Shown here: positions 26,923 through 34,581 of the stretch, one piece after another | Layout: each line of letters begins with the position of its first letter | How positions within the stretch are numbered: the stretch's first letter is position 1 | From: Geobacter sp. UBA6151 | GTDB taxonomy: Bacteria > Desulfobacterota > Desulfuromonadia > Geobacterales > Pseudopelobacteraceae | Length of the DNA stretch: 46,398 bases | Reading direction: 5' to 3' | Assembly (NCBI GenBank): GCA_002423105.1 | Contig: DIUT01000007.1 | Span: forward strand, 1 to 46,398 | Made by a program: the position numbers and the translations under genes | Notes under the pieces: generated by a model | What the model saw: the letters and a program-made list of their open reading frames with translations, nothing else | What the model was told of the DNA's origin: nothing | Databases searched by the model: none

Positions 26923-27537
26923 CTATTGTAATCCCCGCCGGAACTCCTCCGCTGCGGCAGCCGGATCGGCTGCGCTCAGAATGGCGGAGATAACCGCTGC
27001 CCGGTGGCAGCCGCTGGCCATAACCTGCTTGAGATTTTCCAGCTTGACCCCGCCCAGGGCAAAGACCGGCCCGCTCACTGCTGAACAGGCGCGGGACAGC
27101 TTGCCCAGCCCCAGCGGATCGCCGTAGGCCGCCTTGGAAGGGGTGGGAAAGACCGGGCCGAAGGTGACGAAATCGGCCCCCTTGGCCAGTGCTGCCGCAG
27201 CTTCACCCACCCCGTGGCTGGAATAGCCGATCAGCAGGTCCGGCGCGATCCGCCGGGCAGCGGTCACCGGCAACGAGTTTGTGCCAAGATGCACACCGTC
27301 CGCTTCCACCGCCAGGGCCACGTCAATCCGGTCATTGATCAGCAGCCGGGCATCATAGCGGGCGGTCAAGGCCCGCAGATCCCAGGCCAGTTCGTACAGC
27401 TCACTAACCGGCAGATCCTTTTCCCGCAGCTGCACGGCACGCACTCCGCCGGAAAGCGCTGCCTCAACCACCTCCAAGAGCGGCCGTCCGGCGGTCTGGT
27501 GGCGGTCGGTGATCAGGTAGAGTGAAAAATCGATCAC
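26923..27537 (-). CDS. thiE: Thiamine phosphate synthase
   Basis: ThiE joins the thiazole phosphate and HMP-pyrophosphate to make thiamine phosphate. The 204-residue TIM-barrel has YLITDRH, AVQLREKDL, LLINDRIDVAL, GVHLGTNSLP and TFGPVFPTPSK, and ends with the ALGGV and GCHRAAVISAI loops. The start is GTG 27537, overlapping the thiG stop as GTGA, so translation is coupled. It is the last gene of the riboswitch-controlled thiSGE operon. Confidence 0.93.
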   Translation of the reverse strand: MIDFSLYLITDRHQTAGRPLLEVVEAALSGGVRAVQLREKDLPVSELYELAWDLRALTARYDARLLINDRIDVALAVEADGVHLGTNSLPVTAARRIAPDLLIGYSSHGVGEAAAALAKGADFVTFGPVFPTPSKAAYGDPLGLGKLSRACSAVSGPVFALGGVKLENLKQVMASGCHRAAVISAILSAADPAAAAEEFRRGLQ

Positions 27538-28313
27538 GAGCCAATGATATCTGTCAGCGGACTGGAAGCGGTGGCGTACAGTTTCCGGGGAATCCGTCCG
27601 GCCTCATAGGCCAGCCGTCCGGCCTCCACCCCCAGCTTCATGGCGCGGGCCATGGCAATGGGGTCCTTGGCACCGGCGATGGCGGTGTTCATCAGGATGC
27701 CGTCGCAGCCCAGCTCCATGGCCAGGGCGGCGTCGGAGGCGGTGCCCACGCCGGCATCCACAATCACCGGCACACTGACCGCTTCCATGATGATCTTGAG
27801 GTTGTACGGGTTGCGGATACCCAGACCGCTGCCGATGGGCGCTGCCAGGGGCATGACCGCGGCGCAGCCCAGCTGCTCCAGTTTCTTGCAGAGGATCACG
27901 TCGTCGCTGCAGTAGGGCAGCACGGTGAACCCTTCGGCTACCAGCACCTTGGCCGCCTTGAGCAGTTCCTCGTTGTCCGGGAAAAGGGTTTTTTCATCCC
28001 CCAGCACCTCCAGCTTGACCATGTCGGAAAGACCGGCCTCGCGGGCCAGACGGCAGGTGCGGATGGCATCCTCCGCCGTGTAGCAGGCGGCGGTATTGGG
28101 CAGCAGGGTATATTTCTTCGGATCGATGTAGTCCAGCATGCAGCCCTTGCCCATTTCGGCCAGGTTGACCCGCCGCACCGCCACGGTGATGATCTCCGCG
28201 CCCGAGGCCTCCAGAGCCGCCACCATCTGCTCGTTGCTGGCGTATTTGCCGGTACCCACCATCAGCCGTGAATTGAACTCTTTGCCAGCAATCGTAAATT
28301 TCTTGTTTGACAT
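27534..28313 (-). CDS. thiG: Thiazole synthase
   Basis: ThiG builds the thiazole ring of thiamine from deoxyxylulose phosphate, dehydroglycine and ThiS thiocarboxylate. The 259-residue barrel has the expected SRLMVGTGKY, the ITVAVRRVN strand, KLEVLGDEKTLFPD and MPLAAPIGSGLG, and VPVIVDAGVGTASDAA near the C-terminus. Its ribosome site (ggagga) lies inside the end of thiS, 6 bases away. ThiH or ThiO, which would supply dehydroglycine, is not in the window. Confidence 0.95.
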   Translation of the reverse strand: MSNKKFTIAGKEFNSRLMVGTGKYASNEQMVAALEASGAEIITVAVRRVNLAEMGKGCMLDYIDPKKYTLLPNTAACYTAEDAIRTCRLAREAGLSDMVKLEVLGDEKTLFPDNEELLKAAKVLVAEGFTVLPYCSDDVILCKKLEQLGCAAVMPLAAPIGSGLGIRNPYNLKIIMEAVSVPVIVDAGVGTASDAALAMELGCDGILMNTAIAGAKDPIAMARAMKLGVEAGRLAYEAGRIPRKLYATASSPLTDIIGS

Positions 28314-28319
28314 GGTTAT

Positions 28320-28520
28320 CTATCCTCCGCCCACGAAATGGACTATCTCGATCTTGTCGCCGTCCTGCAGGGTGTGCTGATCATAGGCCGCCTTGGGGAC
28401 AATCTCCAGGTTAACCTCCACTGCCACCCGCACCACCGGAATCTGCAGGTCATCCAGCAGTTGCCGGACCGTCAGGCCGGAAGCTGTTTCACGCGCCTCG
28501 CCGTTTACTGTAATGGTCAT
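28320..28520 (-). CDS. thiS: Sulfur carrier protein ThiS
   Basis: ThiS carries sulfur as a C-terminal thiocarboxylate for thiazole synthesis. The 66-residue ubiquitin-fold protein begins MTITVNGEAR and ends HFVGGG; the terminal Gly-Gly is the activated end, here with one extra Gly. I chose ATG 28520, preceded by aggaggg; longer frames run into the riboswitch terminator. It is the first gene of the thiSGE operon. Confidence 0.92.
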   Translation of the reverse strand: MTITVNGEARETASGLTVRQLLDDLQIPVVRVAVEVNLEIVPKAAYDQHTLQDGDKIEIVHFVGGG

Positions 28521-28539
28521 ACGTTTACCCTCCTGAAAC

Positions 28540-28563
28540 AAAAAAGCCGCCTGAAAAGGCGGC
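28540..28563 (-). terminator. Intrinsic terminator of the TPP riboswitch
   Basis: On the minus strand GCCGCC, a 6-base loop and GGCGGC are followed by six T's, between the TPP aptamer and the thiS ribosome site. This position is that of a riboswitch-controlled expression platform: thiamine pyrophosphate binding should allow the hairpin and stop transcription. Confidence 0.8.
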
Positions 28564-28587
28564 GATTTACGTGGTATCAAATCGGCC

Positions 28588-28665
28588 GCTTCCCTCCGCC
28601 GGAATTACCCGGATCAGGTTCCAAGGGTCACAGCTTTTTGCTGCTCTCAGTCGAAACTCCCCTAG
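28588..28665 (-). ncRNA. TPP riboswitch (THI element) upstream of thiSGE
   Basis: The minus strand carries the conserved aptamer parts in order: GGGGAGT (28657-28663 region), CTGAGA (28650-28645), GACCCTT, ACCTGATC (28619-28612), TAAT, and a closing GGAAG (28593-28589). These are the hallmark thiamine-pyrophosphate binding segments. A terminator lies about 25 bases further on and thiS follows, so the element should switch the operon off when thiamine is plentiful. Confidence 0.92.
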
Positions 28666-28806
28666 CGGTACTGCGCGGTTACAATGAAAGAACGTACGGT
28701 AAAACCTAGTGGATTCACGCATGATTGTCAACGGGATTCTCCAGAGCGCGGGCGGGCACAGACGCCTGTTTACAGCACAATGTGCAGTGTGGTACATCAT
28801 GCGTAA

Positions 28807-31035
28807 ATGTCTGATACTCTTCTCTCCCATCTCAATCCCCCCCAAAAAGAAGCCGTGCTGCACGGCGAGGGGCCACTGCTGATTCTGGCCGGGGCCGGTT
28901 CCGGCAAGACCCGGGTCATTACCCACCGGATCGCCTGGCTGATCCGTGAGCGCACTGTACGCCCCTGGAACATCCTGGCCGTAACCTTTACCAACAAGGC
29001 CGCCAGGGAGATGGCGGAGCGGGTTCGCCATCTGCTGCGTAGCGATGACACTCCATTAATTTCCACCTTCCACGCCACCTGCGGTCGCATCCTGCGCAAG
29101 GATGGCCACTCTCTGGGCTATGATTCCTCCTTTGCCATCTATGACGACAAGGACAGCGAGCGGTTGCTGAAGGAGATCGTCCGCGAGCAGAACCTGGACG
29201 ACAAACGCTTTCCTCCGGCCAAGCTGGGGGGACGGATCGATGACTGCAAGAACCGGGGGCTGACCCCGGAAGAACTGCCGGTGGGGGATATCTGGAACCG
29301 CCAGTTCGTGGAGGTCTACGCCACCTACCAGGAACGGCTGAAGCGTTGCAATGCCCTGGATTTCGGTGATCTGCTGCTGCAGGCCGTCCGGCTGTTCGAA
29401 CAACACCCAGAGGTGCTGGCCCGCTGGCAGGAACGCTTCCAGTGGCTGCTGGTGGACGAATATCAGGACACCAACCCGGTGCAGTACCGACTGATCCGCC
29501 TGCTGGCCGGTAGCCGCCGCAATCTCTGCGTGGTGGGGGACGATGACCAGTCCATCTACTCCTGGCGGGGGGCCGATATTCGCAACATCCTTGAGTTTGA
29601 GAAGGATTTTCCCGATGTGGCCGTGATCCGCCTGGAGCAGAACTACCGCTCCACCCCCACTATTTTGAAGGCGGCTGGCAGCGTGGTGGCCAGAAACATG
29701 GGACGCAAGGCCAAAACCCTCTGGACCTCCAACCCCGACGGTGAACCGATCCGCCATGAACGCCTGGAAACCGATCGTGATGAGGCCCGCTTTGTGGCCC
29801 GTGAAATAGCCACCCTGCACCGAGGCGGCCTGCCCCTGACCGAGGCGGCGGTATTCTACCGGACCAATGCCCAGTCTCGCCTGGTGGAAGAAGCGCTGGT
29901 GTCGGAAGGGCTAGCCTACCATATTGTCGGCGGGGTACGTTTCTACGCCCGGATGGAGGTCAGAGACATCCTGGCCTACCTGCGCCTGCTGGAAAACCGT
30001 TCCGACGAGGTGGCGCTGAAGAGGATCATCAACGTCCCCCCCCGCGGCATCGGCGCGGCCACCATTGAGCGGGTCTCCGCAATGGCGGCCAATGAGCGGA
30101 TCGATTTTGATGCGGCCCTGACCCGCGCCGCCGAGGGCAGCCTGTTGTCCAGCGGTCCCACAAGCAGGATCGCCGAGTTTGTCAGGCTGCTGGATAGTTT
30201 TCGGCGTTGTCTGTCCGTGGCACCACTGCCGGAGCTGGTCAAGGTGGTGATTGAAGAGTCCGGCTACGCCGAACGCTTGCGCCAAAGCCGGGATGAGGAT
30301 GATGCCGAACGGCTGGAAAACCTGGACCAGCTGCTGGCTGCGGTGGAGGAGTTTGCCGGGGCCAACCCGGAAGCCGGTCTGGCCGACTTTTTGGAACAGG
30401 TGGCCCTGGTTGCCGACCTGGAGCGGGGGGAGAGCGGCAAGCCTTCCGTGACCCTGATGACCCTGCATGCGGCCAAGGGGCTGGAGTTCCGCGCCGTGTT
30501 CATGATCGGCATGGAAGAGCGGTTGTTTCCCCATGTGCGGGCCCTGGATGATCCGGACGGCATGGAGGAGGAGCGGCGGCTCTGTTACGTGGGGATGACC
30601 AGGGCGCGGGAACGGCTCTACCTGCTGAATGCCCGGCGGCGGCATCTTTTCGGCCAGGAACAGGCCAATCTGGCCTCGCGCTTCCTGCGGGAGATTCCGG
30701 GAGAGTTGATGGAAAGCAATGAACAGTTTCAGGAAAGCTGGAGCCAGCAGGCCGCACGCTACTATCCTGATGCCGATCTCCGGACCCCGGAACCGGCGCT
30801 GCACAATCTTGCAGCAGTCTCTTCGGCATTGGCCGAGGTGGAGATGGTGCCGGAGCCGACCGATGACTACGAGTGCGGCATTTACGTGGGTTTAAAGGTG
30901 CGCCACTCAAAATTCGGACCGGGAACCATCCGCAAGATCGAAGGCAGTGGCGACAACCAGAAGGTGGTTGTCTGGTTCAACGCCACCGGTCCCAAAAAAC
31001 TGATGGTCAAATTTGCCGGATTAGAAAGGGGCTAA
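28807..31035 (+). CDS. UvrD/PcrA-type superfamily 1 DNA helicase
   Basis: This 742-residue ATP-driven 3'-5' helicase acts in repair and replication. Motif order is complete: Q-motif LNPPQKEAV, Walker A GAGSGKT (residues 29-35), Ia TFTNKAAREM, motif II VDEYQDTN, III GDDDQSIYSWRGA, IV LEQNYRS, V TLMTLHAAKGLEF and VI YVGMTRARE. The C-terminal VGLKVRHSKFGPGTIRKIEG is the Tudor-like domain of PcrA/UvrD that contacts RNA polymerase. The ATG lacks a strong ribosome site. PcrA and UvrD cannot be told apart from this sequence alone. ilvA follows by 4 bases. Confidence 0.94.
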   Translation: MSDTLLSHLNPPQKEAVLHGEGPLLILAGAGSGKTRVITHRIAWLIRERTVRPWNILAVTFTNKAAREMAERVRHLLRSDDTPLISTFHATCGRILRKDGHSLGYDSSFAIYDDKDSERLLKEIVREQNLDDKRFPPAKLGGRIDDCKNRGLTPEELPVGDIWNRQFVEVYATYQERLKRCNALDFGDLLLQAVRLFEQHPEVLARWQERFQWLLVDEYQDTNPVQYRLIRLLAGSRRNLCVVGDDDQSIYSWRGADIRNILEFEKDFPDVAVIRLEQNYRSTPTILKAAGSVVARNMGRKAKTLWTSNPDGEPIRHERLETDRDEARFVAREIATLHRGGLPLTEAAVFYRTNAQSRLVEEALVSEGLAYHIVGGVRFYARMEVRDILAYLRLLENRSDEVALKRIINVPPRGIGAATIERVSAMAANERIDFDAALTRAAEGSLLSSGPTSRIAEFVRLLDSFRRCLSVAPLPELVKVVIEESGYAERLRQSRDEDDAERLENLDQLLAAVEEFAGANPEAGLADFLEQVALVADLERGESGKPSVTLMTLHAAKGLEFRAVFMIGMEERLFPHVRALDDPDGMEEERRLCYVGMTRARERLYLLNARRRHLFGQEQANLASRFLREIPGELMESNEQFQESWSQQAARYYPDADLRTPEPALHNLAAVSSALAEVEMVPEPTDDYECGIYVGLKVRHSKFGPGTIRKIEGSGDNQKVVVWFNATGPKKLMVKFAGLERG

Positions 31036-31039
31036 CATC

Positions 31040-32245
31040 ATGTTCAGCTACGAACTGATCCTTGAGGCAGCTGACCGCCTGCGCAAGCGGGTGCTGCACA
31101 CCGAACTGATCGCCTCGCCCCATTTCACCGAAAAGCTGGGAGCCCCGGTCTTTCTCAAATGCGAGAACCTGCAGAAGACCGGTGCTTTCAAGCTGCGCGG
31201 CGCGCTTAATTTCATGACCGCCCGTGACCGTGCCGACCTGGCTCGGGGGGTGACCGCCGCCTCGGCAGGCAACCATGCCCAGGGAGTGGCCTTTGGCGCC
31301 GACCTGCTGGGAATTCCGGCCCGTATCTTTATGCCGGAAAACACGCCGCCGCAGAAGGTGCAGGCCACCCGCGATCTGGGGGCCGAAGTGGTGCTGACCG
31401 GCGCCAATTTCGATGAATCCTTTGCAGCGGCACAGGCTGACAGCGCGCAGAACGGCACCGTGTTCATCCACCCCTTTGACGATCCCCTGGTGATTGCCGG
31501 GCAGGGCACCATCGGCCTGGAAATCCTGAAGACGCTGCCGGATGTGGGCACCGTGATTGTGCCGATCGGCGGCGGCGGGCTCTTGGCCGGTATCGCCACG
31601 GCCATCAAGGAGACCCATCCCCACGTGCGGATCATCGGTGTTGAGACCGTTTCGGCGCCCTGCATGTATCAGGCGGTGAAGAGCGGCAAGCCCTGCACCG
31701 TCCCCCTGGCCCAGACCATTGCCGACGGCATTGCGGTCAAGACCGCCGGCCGGGTGACCATGCCGATCATCCGCGATCTGGTGGATGAAATTGTACTGGT
31801 GGAGGAGGAGGAGATCGCCCTGGCCATCGTGGCCTTGCTGGAAAAAAGCAAGCTGCTGGTGGAAGGGGCCGGAGCGGTCACCCTGGCCGCCCTGCTGAAT
31901 AACCGCATCGAAACGTTGCAGGGCAAGATCGTCTGCCTGCTCTCCGGGGGCAATATCGATGTGCGCACCCTCTCCGTGGTGGTGGAACGGGCCCTGCTGG
32001 CTGCCGGACGTTACCTGAAGCTGCGGGTGCAACTGCAGGATCTGCCCGGCTCCCTTGCCCGCCTGACTGCCGACATTGCCGAAGCCCAGGCCAACATCAA
32101 CCTGATCAACCATGACCGCCGTTCCAAAGGGCTGGGCATGGGCTGCACCGAGGTGCATCTGGTGCTGGAAACCAAAGGCCAGGAGCATGCCGCGGCAACG
32201 CTGGCCCTGCTGCGGGAGCGGGGGTATCTGCTGGAAGTGGAATAA
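31040..32245 (+). CDS. ilvA: Threonine ammonia-lyase (threonine deaminase)
   Basis: This PLP enzyme turns threonine into 2-oxobutanoate for isoleucine synthesis. The PLP Lys is in KTGAFKLRGA (around residue 53), the phosphate-binding glycine loop is PIGGGGLLAG, and the ring-contacting serine is in LLSGGNID. A single C-terminal ACT domain (RVQLQDLPGSLARL) indicates the shorter 401-residue type with one regulatory domain, as in TdcB-like and Geobacter-type enzymes, rather than the two-domain E. coli IlvA. Allosteric control by amino acids is likely but unproven. Confidence 0.92.
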   Translation: MFSYELILEAADRLRKRVLHTELIASPHFTEKLGAPVFLKCENLQKTGAFKLRGALNFMTARDRADLARGVTAASAGNHAQGVAFGADLLGIPARIFMPENTPPQKVQATRDLGAEVVLTGANFDESFAAAQADSAQNGTVFIHPFDDPLVIAGQGTIGLEILKTLPDVGTVIVPIGGGGLLAGIATAIKETHPHVRIIGVETVSAPCMYQAVKSGKPCTVPLAQTIADGIAVKTAGRVTMPIIRDLVDEIVLVEEEEIALAIVALLEKSKLLVEGAGAVTLAALLNNRIETLQGKIVCLLSGGNIDVRTLSVVVERALLAAGRYLKLRVQLQDLPGSLARLTADIAEAQANINLINHDRRSKGLGMGCTEVHLVLETKGQEHAAATLALLRERGYLLEVE

Positions 32246-32404
32246 TTCCGATCCAGCTTACGGTCCGCCTTTCGCCCGTTGGCTTCCTGTCTCTGCTTTG
32301 CCCTGCCCTCTGCTGTGCCTATCTGCTGAAGAAACAGTCATTTCTGATACAGAATCACCAAAAGACAAACCAGGAAAATCAAGTATTTGCTTAGTGTTTG
32401 GCTG

Positions 32405-32422
32405 TTGGCATACTCCATGCTT
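32405..32422 (+). promoter_or_regulatory. Sigma-54 promoter of the nif accessory operon
   Basis: TTGGCATACTCCATGCTT has GG at 32407-32408, exactly 10 bases, then GC at 32419-32420, with the TTGGCA and TGCTT flanks of the sigma-54 consensus. Transcription would start near 32432, 25 bases before nifX. I found no TGT-N10-ACA NifA site in the 160 bases upstream. This fits Geobacter, where nif control uses another two-component route. Confidence 0.75.
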
Positions 32423-32456
32423 GTGCTCGTTTTGTAGGTAGGGAAAGGAGGCAGCC

Positions 32457-32843
32457 ATGAAAATTGCCTTTACCAGCAGTGACGGCACGATGATTGATCA
32501 GCATTTTGGCCAGTGCGAAAAATTCCAGATCTGGGAGGTTGGTCCTGATGCGGCTGCTTTTCTGGAAACCGTGCAGGTTGCTGCCCATGGCAGTGACGAA
32601 GAAGACCGGATTGCAGCCCGCGCCGACCTGCTGAGCGATTGCGCTATCGTCTACACCATGCAGGTGGGAGGGCCGGCAGCGGCCAAGCTGGTGGCGCGCA
32701 AGATTCATCCGATGAAGACCGCAACGGAGGTGGGGCTTAAGGAGACGCTGGAAAAACTGCAGGAGGTGCTGCGCAATAACCCGCCTCCCTGGCTGCGCAA
32801 GGCGATGAACAAGGGGCAGCTTGCTTCCTTTGACGAAGACTAA
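32457..32843 (+). CDS. nifX: Nitrogenase cofactor carrier protein NifX
   Basis: NifX binds the NifB cofactor or FeMo-cofactor precursors during nitrogenase assembly. The 128-residue protein opens with KIAFTSSDGTMIDQHFGQ, the NifX/NifB-C fold signature, and has YTMQVGGPAAAKLVARKIHP, then ends NPPPWLRKAMNKGQ, typical of NifX itself. Ribosome site aaaggagg precedes the ATG. It is the first gene after the sigma-54 promoter, followed by a nif ferredoxin 37 bases on. The structural nif genes are not in the window. Confidence 0.88.
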   Translation: MKIAFTSSDGTMIDQHFGQCEKFQIWEVGPDAAAFLETVQVAAHGSDEEDRIAARADLLSDCAIVYTMQVGGPAAAKLVARKIHPMKTATEVGLKETLEKLQEVLRNNPPPWLRKAMNKGQLASFDED

Positions 32844-32880
32844 AACGACAACAAACAACTAACTAAAGGAGGGAATTATA

Positions 32881-33144
32881 ATGGCTTACATTACCGGATT
32901 GACCAAGGACAAGCAGGAGTGGACCCCGCAGTTTATCGTATCCATCGACGAAGAGACCTGTATCGGCTGTGGCCGCTGCTTCAAGGTGTGCAGCCACGGC
33001 GTGCTGGCCTTTGAAGAGCTGGATGAGGATGATTCTGCCAAGATGTTCATGAAGGTGGAAAACGCTGGTAATTGTATCGGCTGCGAGGCCTGCGGCAAGA
33101 CTTGTTCCAAGAAAAGCTTCACCTTCGCACCGGTCGCCGCTTAA
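32881..33144 (+). CDS. fdxB: Ferredoxin III, nif-specific (2x[4Fe-4S])
   Basis: The 87-residue ferredoxin has two cluster motifs, CIGCGRCFKVC and CIGCEACGKTC, and the family's N-terminal MAYITGLTKDKQEW. This is the nif-specific ferredoxin III family, thought to donate electrons to nitrogenase or its cofactor assembly. The upstream aggaggg is a strong ribosome site. It lies between two NifX-type genes in one operon. Confidence 0.88.
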   Translation: MAYITGLTKDKQEWTPQFIVSIDEETCIGCGRCFKVCSHGVLAFEELDEDDSAKMFMKVENAGNCIGCEACGKTCSKKSFTFAPVAA

Positions 33145-33215
33145 GAACAGGTTCAGGTTGCGCAGTACGGGTCGTTTGTGCCCTCAACCTTAGCCTCAAC
33201 CTGGAGGTTTATCAC

Positions 33216-33620
33216 ATGCTGATTGCCGTAACCTCAACAGACGGCATCACCATCAACCAGCACTTTGGCCATGCCGACCGTCTCCTCATCTTTGAGGTGG
33301 CGGACGGCAGGGCCGAACTGCTGCGGGAGTGCGCTGTTAGTCCTTACTGTACCTGGTCTGCGGCCATACGTGAACTGCCGCCGGAGCAGTTTTCCGCAAC
33401 GGTACAGCAGATGCGGGAATGCGCCGACGGCCAGCCGGAACACGGCATGCGTCCGGCACAGCTAGCCGCCTTTGCTGAAGCCTTAGGTGACTGCCGGGTA
33501 GTGGTAACTGCCATGATCGGCGAAGCGCCGCAGGAAGAACTGGAGCGGATCGGTATTGAGGTGCATGCCGTCACCGGGCCGATTCAACAGGTGTTGCCGG
33601 AAATCGTCAAGCTTTACTGA
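33216..33620 (+). CDS. Second NifX/NifB-C-like cofactor-binding protein
   Basis: This 134-residue protein starts with IAVTSTDGITINQHFGHAD, the same fold signature as NifX, and keeps the VVTAMIGEAPQEELERIGI strand-helix of the dinitrogenase cofactor-binding family. It lacks the NPPPWLRK tail of NifX and has an inserted central segment with three Cys. It is therefore a paralogue, perhaps NafY/NifY-like or a carrier for another metallocluster. I chose ATG 33216 with ggagg upstream. It is followed by draT after 27 bases. Confidence 0.75.
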   Translation: MLIAVTSTDGITINQHFGHADRLLIFEVADGRAELLRECAVSPYCTWSAAIRELPPEQFSATVQQMRECADGQPEHGMRPAQLAAFAEALGDCRVVVTAMIGEAPQEELERIGIEVHAVTGPIQQVLPEIVKLY

Positions 33621-33647
33621 CCAAACGTCGCCAGAGGGGTAGCCTCA

Positions 33648-34442
33648 ATGTCGAGCACCGCCTTTAATTATTGCAACCTCCCCCCCTGGGTCATAGCTTC
33701 GCGCCATTACAATGAGCATCCACAGCCGCTGGAGATCCAGGGGGTGCGCTCTGCCAACCGTTTCCTGTTCAACAAGCTGGACAGCATTGCCAACCGTGAT
33801 GAGCGGGGACAGGTATTCAGCGACTACCTGTCGGTAAAATTTGCCCTGCACCATGAACAGGGGCAGACCGACACCGCCAGAAAGAGCCTGCGCAACAGCT
33901 ACCTGCGCTTTCTCAAAGGGTGGATGATGGACAGCAACTCCGTGGAGGGAGCGGTACTGAAGAGCTGGGTGGAGAGCCGCATGGGAATCTCGCCCGCCTT
34001 CCACAATGGGCGAATCAGCGGCACTGAATCCGAAGCTCACTACCGATATGTGCTGGACCGTACCCGTGGCAGCAAGCGGACTAACGCCATCAATGCCCAA
34101 TTGGACCTGCTTTACGAATATTGCCAGTACGAACTGGCGCGGGAACACGTCGACCGGCAATGGCTTGATCTGTATCGCGGTACCTACGATGCCTCAGAAC
34201 ATGACCTGCTGGAACAAGTGGACAAACGGGCGCAGATCGTGCGCTTGAACAATCTGGTCTCCTTCACCGATCAGGAAGAGCGGGCCTGGGAGTTCGGCTC
34301 CACGGTCTGGGCCACACAGGTGCCGATGACCAAGATATTCTTTTTTGACCGCCTGCTGCCCACCAGCCTGCTCAAGGGTGAAGGTGAATACCTGGTGATC
34401 GGCGGCGAATACCTGGTGCGCCGGATCATGTGTACGGTCTGA
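33648..34442 (+). CDS. draT: NAD+-dinitrogenase-reductase ADP-ribosyltransferase
   Basis: DraT switches nitrogenase off by ADP-ribosylating an Arg of the Fe protein NifH when ammonium or darkness (energy loss) is sensed. The 264-residue protein has the family segments NLPPWVIASRHYNEHPQPL, DSNSVEGAVLKSWVESR and LDLLYEYCQYEL. The R-S-E ADP-ribosyltransferase core is in LYRGT, NNLVSFT and KGEGEYLVIGGEY. The reactivating partner DraG is not in the window. It is the last gene of the sigma-54 driven accessory operon and implies post-translational control of nitrogenase. Confidence 0.93.
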   Translation: MSSTAFNYCNLPPWVIASRHYNEHPQPLEIQGVRSANRFLFNKLDSIANRDERGQVFSDYLSVKFALHHEQGQTDTARKSLRNSYLRFLKGWMMDSNSVEGAVLKSWVESRMGISPAFHNGRISGTESEAHYRYVLDRTRGSKRTNAINAQLDLLYEYCQYELAREHVDRQWLDLYRGTYDASEHDLLEQVDKRAQIVRLNNLVSFTDQEERAWEFGSTVWATQVPMTKIFFFDRLLPTSLLKGEGEYLVIGGEYLVRRIMCTV

Positions 34443-34455
34443 TTTTTTTGGCTGC

Positions 34456-34479
34456 CGTTATATAGCAATTGACATAGCG
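34456..34479. promoter_or_regulatory. ModE-box-like site 1 before the three-gene cassette
   Basis: CGTTAT, 12 bases and ATAGCG fit the ModE operator layout (CGTTAT-N12-ATAACG), with one mismatch in the right arm. It is the upstream member of a tandem pair, 44 bp centre to centre, about four helical turns. Confidence 0.5.
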
Positions 34480-34499
34480 GCGGCTTTTGTCGTGCAAAC

Positions 34500-34523
34500 C
34501 GTTGTGTTTGCGTATGCATAACG
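34500..34523. promoter_or_regulatory. ModE-box-like site 2 before the three-gene cassette
   Basis: CGTTGT, 12 bases and ATAACG fit the same ModE layout, with one mismatch in the left arm. It lies 58 bases before the solute-binding-protein start, where bound ModE could block or activate transcription. Confidence 0.5.
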
Positions 34524-34581
34524 AAACAGACAGTAGTAAGTCCAAAAACATACGGACAGTTGATCACTATAGGAGATGCCC

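Noticed and set aside
28667..28682. Possible repeat family: TGCGCAGTAC-like words near 17680, 28670 and 33160
   Set aside because: Ten-base similarity with no shared context; chance is a sufficient explanation.
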